Positions 57,233-64,000 of a stretch of 64,000 bases of DNA are shown piece after piece (within the stretch, counting starts at the first letter, position 1; every line of letters begins with the position of its first letter). The DNA lies in the NCBI RefSeq assembly GCF_905404315.1, contig NC_066311.1, positions 7,378,001 to 7,442,000 of the forward strand, in the 5' to 3' direction. The notes beneath the pieces were generated by a model, which did no database searches, was not told the DNA's origin, and saw only the letters and a program-made list of their open reading frames with translations. Source of the DNA: Leptidea sinapis. Lineage: Eukaryota > Arthropoda > Insecta > Lepidoptera > Pieridae. A program made the translations under genes and the position numbers.

Positions 57233-57591
57233 CTCACGGACTGGTAAAAAAAGAAGGATTCCGTGTCACCTTACATAACAGTGTAGCACAAAAACAAGCC
57301 GATTAACGTGTAAATATAATATAGCCCCACGCACACACTTACACTACTACAGGCCGATAGGCGGCCATTACGAGAATTGTCATCGTCTGTGACAGATCAG
57401 ATTGCGTCTCAATAAAATATTTTAAAAATGCCGTCGTGCGTTGTGAAAAAGTGTAAAAACGATACTATATAAGTATTTGTGGCAATATATGATTATTTAA
57501 GGGAGAAAAAATTGTGTAACTAGTATCCCCCGTAACCGCACACACACTAGCATAAAGGTGCTTCACTTGCTAATATCACGGCGCGGAGTCC
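57233..57591 (+). mobile_element. P/THAP-type nonautonomous element, copy 1
   Basis: It starts tcacggactggtaaaaaaag and ends near cacggcgcggagtcc. Inside, ATG at 57429 encodes MPSCVVKKCKNDT, the start of a THAP zinc finger (Cys-x4-Cys). The donor position has decayed (tataag). An opposed copy lies at 60242-60590. Confidence 0.6.
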
Positions 57592-57699
57592 AGGTTAAAT
57601 TGAGAAATTTTATACAAATATAACATAATATCATCTAGATAAAACAGTGCTGTGTGAGTACCATAGAGCATCAGCTATAGTCTGTACCTAAGACTCGTA

Positions 57700-58060
57700 C
57701 AAAATTTTCTACAGCGATCATTCTTTTCTTGCTTTTTGGCAAAATTACTGGATGGTAAATTTCTGACGGACGATGACGAAAGTGTAGTTTGTCGGGATTT
57801 TGATCACGAACTTATCTCACGAATTGTGAGGGAAATCCAGCCAGCGATGGAAAAGACATACGAGCATTCACTGGAGAGAAGCTACTTTGCACTGTATTCC
57901 AGCTAGATAGGAACTACAGCGACGCGTTTTCCCTTCACGCCAAATACATAGAGTACAAGCAGCTTATATTCGGTTAGAAGGGCCCGGATGACATTCATGA
58001 GCTACTGAGACTTAAAATTAACTTATGTGTCAAAGTGATGAACGTTCAGAAATGAAAGCT
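57700..58060 (+). pseudogene. coding-like debris
   Basis: Around 57900-58050 one frame reads LDRNYSDAFSLHAKYIEYKQ and, after a stop, DDIHELLRLKINLCVKVMN. The composition is less AT-rich than the surroundings. The family is not recognised. It could be remains of the transposase belonging to the flanking THAP elements. Confidence 0.3.
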
Positions 58061-58262
58061 TTCACGAATTCCGAGCAAGAACATTGTATAGGGAATGACG
58101 TATCACTAACCAACAGTAAAAAGTATTGCACGTCTCGTCTCCTGCAGTTAGTCTGATGGTGAGTGATCATCATCACCTATACTCTCAAAAGACACCACCA
58201 CAAACATAATTTACTACAATAGATTTATGGTGTGAGAAGTTATTTGAAGCTTTTTTGAATAA

Positions 58263-58298
58263 TTTTCAACCATATAAAAATTTTTATATGGTTGAAAA
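58263..58298. repeat. perfect 36-bp palindrome
   Basis: ttttcaaccatataaaaa is followed directly by its exact complement. Confidence 0.95.
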
Positions 58299-58920
58299 AT
58301 ACCTTAACTTATTATTTTGACTGTAAGAAATAATATGGCATAAAAATATTATTAAAAAAGCTTTTTTTTTTTTCTTAGCAAACCCTTTCATTTGCTAATA
58401 ATATAATGTGCATAAAATACTTGGTACCCTAAGCCATTGGGAATCCAATCTATTGTTTCAGAATAACGCCACTTATTGTCTAAGTTTCCGTTGACACAGT
58501 TTGAGGTATTTATTGCGATATTAATTCTGAACAAACATTGAATAATAAATAAATGCTCAGAATATATTTAAACTGACGAAAATATCAACTTGATGAGTGT
58601 TAGCTTTACTTACTTACTTTAGTTAACTTACATTAATTATCTAAACTTACCAAGGACGTACAACTTAGTCCTGTGCACTGAAAATAAAATGTTATAAATA
58701 TTACTTAATACTTAAGTATCCATTCCTACTCTGTGATATAAATCCCACGCAAGAAAAGTTCACACTGAAATAATTGTGATATAAATCCCACTGAAGACAC
58801 GGTCACACTGAAATAATTTATAAAAACGATAATAGATGGCGCATACAACAAATTAGTTAATCAATCTTTTAACAATCATTTTTCTGTTTTCCGTTAATTC
58901 CGTCTTCGTTTCCGTCAAAG

Positions 58921-59143
58921 AGAAGTAATGTGCAAGCATTATTGTGTTTCGTTTTGAAGGGCACCGTAGCTAGTGCAATTAATGAGCTAGTTAGACTTTA
59001 CATCATAAGTCTCAAAGTGACAAGTGCAATTTCGATAATGCCTAGAATTTAGTTTTCAAACAAGAATTCTGAGCGGCATACATGGCAGGGCACATCACTT
59101 ACAATCAGGTGGACGTCTTGACCGTCTCCTTACTTCTTTTTAA
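58921..59143 (+). repeat. R1-type dispersed repeat, diverged, 5'-truncated
   Basis: gaagggcaccgtagctagtg, catcataagtctcaaagtga and attctgagcggcatacatgg follow the order of the 24952 copy. Confidence 0.65.
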
Positions 59144-59629
59144 AACTTTTAAATCAATTTTTAAAGCTTCCCTTTACATATTAAATTACTTATCTCTCAC
59201 ACAAAACAAAAATGCTCAAAAGACACATTGACGATACTTATATAGATCTTCTTCTTCGGGTACCATATCTCTCTAAGAGATGTTTGCAATCATCTCTTCT
59301 CTGTCTTTAGCCTTTTTTTTCGTGTCGTCAGCTTTCAGAATTCCCATTCAAGATTTAATGTTCTCATGCCGTGTACTTCTCCTAGGGCCTTTACTCCTGC
59401 CTCCCTCTATTTTGCCCTCAATGATCCTCCTTATTATATCATATTTTTCTCATTCCTCTATACAATTTTTCATTCGTTACCTTGTTTGTCCATGAAATTT
59501 AGAGAAGCGTCTATACAACCACTTCTCAAAAGAATTATACTTATTATTATATATTATGTACCTGGACGAACGAGCCTTGCTTAAATTTTTAAGAAAGTAC
59601 AAAACATGAACAAAAAAAACTAATGTGAC

Positions 59630-59705
59630 ATCTGGATTCGAACCGGGGTCTTCTGCTTTTCGAATCACCCAATGTCCCACCTCAGCTATTATAGACTTGT
59701 ATAAC
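59630..59705 (-). mobile_element. tRNA-derived SINE piece
   Basis: The reverse complement gives a B box (ccccggttcgaatccagatg) preceded by agctgaggtgggacattggg. No acceptor stem. Confidence 0.45.
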
Positions 59706-60241
59706 GTGGCGAAATTTACCTTTGTATTCTTATATTATTGTAGCTGTTTCTCATTAAAACACGAATAAAACTACATTTTTAAAATTGAAACCTAGCTAGA
59801 TCGATTTCTCGCCCCCGAAACTACCTGTATACTAAATTTAATTAAAATCGTTGGAGCCGTTTCCGAGATTCAGATTATATATTTTTAAGCAAGAATTGCT
59901 CGTTTAAAGATATAAGATATATGGATACCCCATAATATCAATACATAAAAGTGAAGCTTATATAAAGCGTAAGTGTTCCTTCTAAAAAAGCCATATGAAC
60001 AACCCGGAAATTTGTTGATGGCATATTAATTTAATTTAATATTCTAGTTTACTTTTAAGCTCGTATGAAAACCACTAGGCCATGAAATTCCTTTCTTAAG
60101 GTTACACAAAGTTTTATAGCCGACATAATGCACATACAACTACTCAGCTAAGTACAGATATTTTAATTTAAATGAAACTTACATTTGAAACGCATTGTTT
60201 CCCTGTGCACTGAAATTGTATATAAAAATTATTATACTTAC

Positions 60242-60590
60242 CTCACGGTTGAGTAAAAAAAAAAGAACTCCGCGCCGTGATATTAGCAAGTGAAGCACCG
60301 TTATGCTAGTGTGTATGCGGTTACGCGGGGATACTAGTTACACAATTTTGTCTCTCTTAAATAATCATATATGGCCACAAATACTTACATAGTATCGTTT
60401 TTACACTTTTTCACAACGCACGACAGCATTTTTAAAATATTTTATTGAGACGCAAACTGATCTGTCAAAGACGGTGACAATTCGTGTGCGGGTTCTGTAT
60501 TGTACACATTAATCGGCTTGTTTTGGTGCTACACTGTTATGTAAGGTGACACGGAGTCCTTATTTTTTTACTAGTCCGTGACTTACGTTA
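60242..60590 (-). mobile_element. P/THAP-type nonautonomous element, copy 2
   Basis: The termini tcacggttgagtaaaaaaaa and ttttttactagtccgtga are inverted. On the minus strand MLSCVVKKCKNDT is followed at once by a perfect donor GTAAGT, suggesting the first exon of a THAP transposase. The rest of the gene is absent. CTTAC flanks both sides. Confidence 0.65.
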
Positions 60591-61384
60591 GATCATATAT
60601 ACGTCTAGATAGACTATGAAAGCTGTGTAAACATCGAAAAAAAATGAGTTTAGAATTACTAACCTCCATTTTGAGCAATTCACGCACACTAACACAAAAT
60701 GTCATACAAATCGCGAGTGTAAGACGTAGCTTACCACGCACACTAAACTAATATTCCTGGCCTGCTTTTATCGGTTTTCTAACAGCAAGAGACTATCTTG
60801 ACGTATAAATTATCTAAGATCCTTACAATTAAAATAACTACATACCATTGCTTATACGATTTGAAATTTAAGAAATCATCCAAATATAACAGAGATTAAA
60901 CACAAAATATTAATAAATATTGGTTTAGTTGCATCAGTCATAAGCTTTTAAAAAAAAATCTGCTAATTCAAATTGAATTTTTTTCGCTATATGAAAAACA
61001 TATTCATGAGGAAACATTTTATTAAAATATAACTGTGTCATATTGAAATATATTTAAGTTATATTTTACTTAACATACCTTTGATTTGCACATTATGCCA
61101 GTACACTGAAATCAAGCAAAATGTATGATTTTATTTTGTTTCTGACCTTTTCCACGGACAGCAAAAGAAGAGCACACAAAAAAGAAAATACCTAATTTTG
61201 CAGCCATGAATTTTGCTTTTCGTATCACTTGATTAAATACTTGAGAACATGATTTAGAATAATTGCTAATTGGTTTGTTTTACGATACCTGGGCTAAATG
61301 AGAAATCACAAAAGCAAAAGGTGAGGATTTACAAATTCAAACAGAACAACAAATATGGCACTATAGGTTCAAGATGAGGAAGAA

Positions 61385-61875
61385 ACTGCAACCACCCCGA
61401 TCAATATGTCAAGTGCACCAGGACTCATATGCTGCTGCAAGCCAACTGTTCAATGTATTAAGTGCACCGTGGCCAATATGCTGCTGCAACTGACCCGCTC
61501 GGTATATTAAGTGCACCGGGACCTATATACCGCTGCAACCAGCCCACTCGATGTATAAAGTACACCAGGGCCCATATGCTGCTCCAACCGACCCGCTCGG
61601 TGTGTTAAGTGCACCGGAATCCATATGCTGCTGCAACCGGCCCGCTCGGTGTCCTAAGTACCGGGACTCATATGCTGCTGCAAGCCAACTGTTCAATGTG
61701 TTAAGTGCACCGGGCCCTATATACCTCTGCAACCAGCCCACTCGATGTGTAAAGTACACCAGGGCCCATATGCTGCTCCAACCGACGCGCTCGGTGTGTT
61801 AAGTGCACCGGAATCCATATGCTGCTGCAACTGGACCGTTCGATGTGTTAAGTGCACTAGGACCCATATGCTACT
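61385..61875 (+). repeat. 49-50 bp minisatellite
   Basis: About ten units around catatgctgctgcaac and taagtgcaccgg. Distinct unit types recur in order: gccaactgttcaatgt at 61441 and 61684, agcccactcgatgt at 61541 and 61735. This shows higher-order blocks of four to five units. Open frames through it are by-products of the repeat. Confidence 0.9.
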
Positions 61876-61879
61876 GCAA

Positions 61880-62930
61880 CCGTGGCAGCGAGCACGTGGC
61901 CAGTGCCCGCCACGTCTCACATACCTTGCTTGCCAGGATCACTTCCTGAATCGCCACGCCTGTTCAAACCAAATTCGAAATGCAACCTGGCTCCTTATTT
62001 CCTCTCCTTCCTGTTCCTATCCTTTATCTTTCTCGAAATTACTTCATACTTCTGTTATTATTATAGCTATTAAATTCAGGTTATCTTACATATTTGTGTA
62101 CCTATTTGTTTTGTATAAAGTAAGCCATAGTTAAAGTATCTAGTCCCTAGTATTATGTTCGTTTAAGTATTCTTAAATAGCAAGGTTTACCCAGTTTCCT
62201 CGATTCCCCTAAAATTCCAACTAACTACAACATAACAAAATGTTACCCCCATCTATCAGAAATATTCTTGCGCTTTACTTTTAAAATACAGATTTCATGT
62301 TTGTGAAAATTGGCATTTTTCAATATCAACAGTATTTCAGCCTTCTTCGTTCTGGACGATTTGTACAATGAAATGGACAACAACGTCCCATATTTTAATA
62401 ATTAACTGAAATCACCATGGCAACCATTGTTTGTTGGGAGCCGATGAACTGGGTCCAAGCAAAAAAATCGCATACGCGAAAGGGATAGCAAATATTGTAA
62501 TGTATCTCGCTTACTCTCTATACCAATCTAGTTTATGTGTCTCTGTCACGTTATTATTGTTATTTTAGTGATGCATCCAGATGCATCTATTGTTCATCTT
62601 CTATTTACGCTATCACCGCTACCATATTTATGTTCTTCTGGTATCTATGTAGTAATATTTCGTGCGAATGACGTCAGAATAAATTAAGGTATACTCGCAT
62701 CATACATAAGACCACCTCTTCTACAACTTTGATTGCCTGGTACTAATTTTTATTTATCTGGACGCGTTCGCGGTCTGCTATATGTACATGCATATATGCA
62801 CACACTATAGCTGCGTCTCGTAACGGTGTCGCGCGTCCAGAGATTTTATCTCATCTAAAAATATGCATACCGCGCTAAAAGAAGTTTTCATTTCAAAAAA
62901 AAATATTCACCTACATATTATGCAATACTC
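61880..62930. other. intergenic DNA, nothing recognised
   Basis: No exon or known element identified. It includes the small palindromic agatgcatct/gatgcatcc pair near 62570. Confidence 0.4.
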
Positions 62931-62938
62931 ACTAAATA

Positions 62939-63579
62939 CAGGGCGGACCAAAAGTCCGTTTATAATTAGAATGATGATTAAAAAAAAACTAATTACAGTA
63001 GATCAAAACTGTTTATTGTTTTCGATAGTAAACAAAAGGGGAATTTATTTCTTAAAAATCACATCATCCATATGCAATCCTTCATTATTCTGGCATTGCT
63101 GCAATCTAGAGCGGAAATTTTCGATGACAGCTTTACATGTTTCTGTTGAGATGTTTTGGATTTCTGTGCGAATACGATCCTTTAATTCGTCAAGAGTTAC
63201 TGGATTGGTTGGCTGGAATGCAGGGGTTTTTGATCACCATAACATAGTGTCACTCCAATATCGACAATTTTGTCTATTAACATGCCCATTTAGGTGGAAG
63301 TGTGCCTTGTTGAGAAAAAAATGTTTGTTAAACTGGTGAATCGCTCTACCATTTCGTTTGCAAACTGCAACCCAGTGGCATGGTCCTGAGGCCTTAATTC
63401 CTGCACCATTTAGATTTTATAGGAATGTAGACTTAAATCTGTCTTGAGAATGCGGTTTAATACATCATTATCTTGGCACGTTAAGGACAGCAGACCGCTT
63501 TCGAGTTGATAGTCCAGGATAAGGAAATTAATACAATACCAAATGCAAGCAAAAATGGAAGTAGAAAAAGAACTAGAAG
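62939..63579 (-). pseudogene. mariner-type transposase remnant, C-terminal half
   Basis: The terminal repeat cagggcggaccaaaagtccg lies at 62939 after TA. The minus strand reads NKAHFHLNGHVNRQNCRYW (first catalytic region, Asp and Glu not evident), then jumps to LDELKDRIRTEIQNIS and LQQCQNNEGLHMDDVIF. The middle, including the second and third Asp, is deleted. Same family as the element at 14743 by its NGxVNRQNCRYW motif. Confidence 0.7.
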
Positions 63580-63581
63580 TA

Positions 63582-63945
63582 CAGGGTGGACCAAAAGTCC
63601 GTTTACATTTGAATCGGTTGCCGCGTCTAGCAGCGGCGGCGGAGGGGGGTGGAAGGGTTACGCATTGCAAGAGTGTCAACGTGCATTTTGTGTACGCGAG
63701 TACTATCGAAACAACGATTCTGCGACCTTAGCTCAACGAAAGTTTTGCAATCATTTCAAGATACGACACAAAAATCAAGCTCCATCAGGTGTGTTAATTA
63801 AAAAATGGGTGCTCAAGTTTGAGAAGACGGGTTCAACAATGGATTTACGTCGATCTGGCCGGCCTAGAACGTCGAGGGACCCCGAAAACGTGGAGCGAGT
63901 AAAATCGTCTGTTCGTGACCAAATGCAAGCAAAAATTAATTAATT
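63582..63945 (+). pseudogene. mariner-type element remnant, 5' terminus and N-terminal domain
   Basis: cagggtggaccaaaagtccg is preceded by TA. It is followed by a helix-turn-helix region (ALQECQRAFCVREYYRNNDS, KKWVLKFEKTGSTMDLRRS) and the linker GRPRTSRDPENVERVKSSV. The frame ends at 63943, before any catalytic residue. Confidence 0.7.
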
Positions 63946-64000
63946 ATTATGTATTAATTTCCTTTTTTCAGTATTATGTAATAATTTATAACGTGCTTTA

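Noticed and set aside
61523..62134. Overlapping open frames on both strands in the 61.4-61.9 kb region
   Set aside because: Low-complexity peptide repeats produced by the 49-50 bp minisatellite.
63506..63943. 145-residue frame as a functional gene
   Set aside because: It starts in unrelated sequence, crosses a transposon terminus and contains only the N-terminal part of a mariner-type transposase.

Overview
This is eukaryotic, intron-rich, AT-rich DNA that is very probably from a moth or butterfly. The repeat families (CR1/Jockey- and RTE-type LINEs, tRNA-derived SINEs, a mariner-type transposon with a long second spacer, Helitron-like ends, many TIR elements) have the look of a lepidopteran genome. 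The species assignment is inference.

Positions 505-44434, plus strand, hold one large gene: a full-length-type ABC transporter of subfamily A (ABCA). I could trace 33 coding exons by eye. All introns are GT-AG, every phase joins, and the exons sum to 5085 nt = 1694 codons plus stop with no internal stop codon. The 5' end (first membrane helix and start codon) lies upstream of the window. In order the exons give: extracellular domain 1, membrane block 1, ATP-binding domain 1 (Walker A, Q-loop, LSGG, Walker B, H-loop), regulatory linker, extracellular domain 2, membrane block 2, ATP-binding domain 2 with all motifs, and a short C-terminal tail. A polyadenylation signal lies at 44488.

The introns are full of transposable elements: a 53-bp minisatellite split by a LINE (5872-8740), a mariner-type element with one stop codon in its transposase (14743-16051), a 5'-truncated LINE (36000-37510), a hAT-type MITE with a perfect 8-bp target duplication (35395-35956), SINEs whose tails reach almost to two splice acceptors, and several inverted-repeat elements.

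Positions 44435-64000 are gene-poor. I find one plausible small two-exon gene (53495-54501, 84 aa, unknown function, polyA signal), many repeat copies, a pair of opposed elements carrying a THAP-type zinc-finger start (57233-57591 and 60242-60590), a 49-50 bp minisatellite (61385-61875) and two broken mariner-type copies (62939-63945). No bacterial-type operons, rRNA, convincing functional tRNA or CRISPR arrays were seen.
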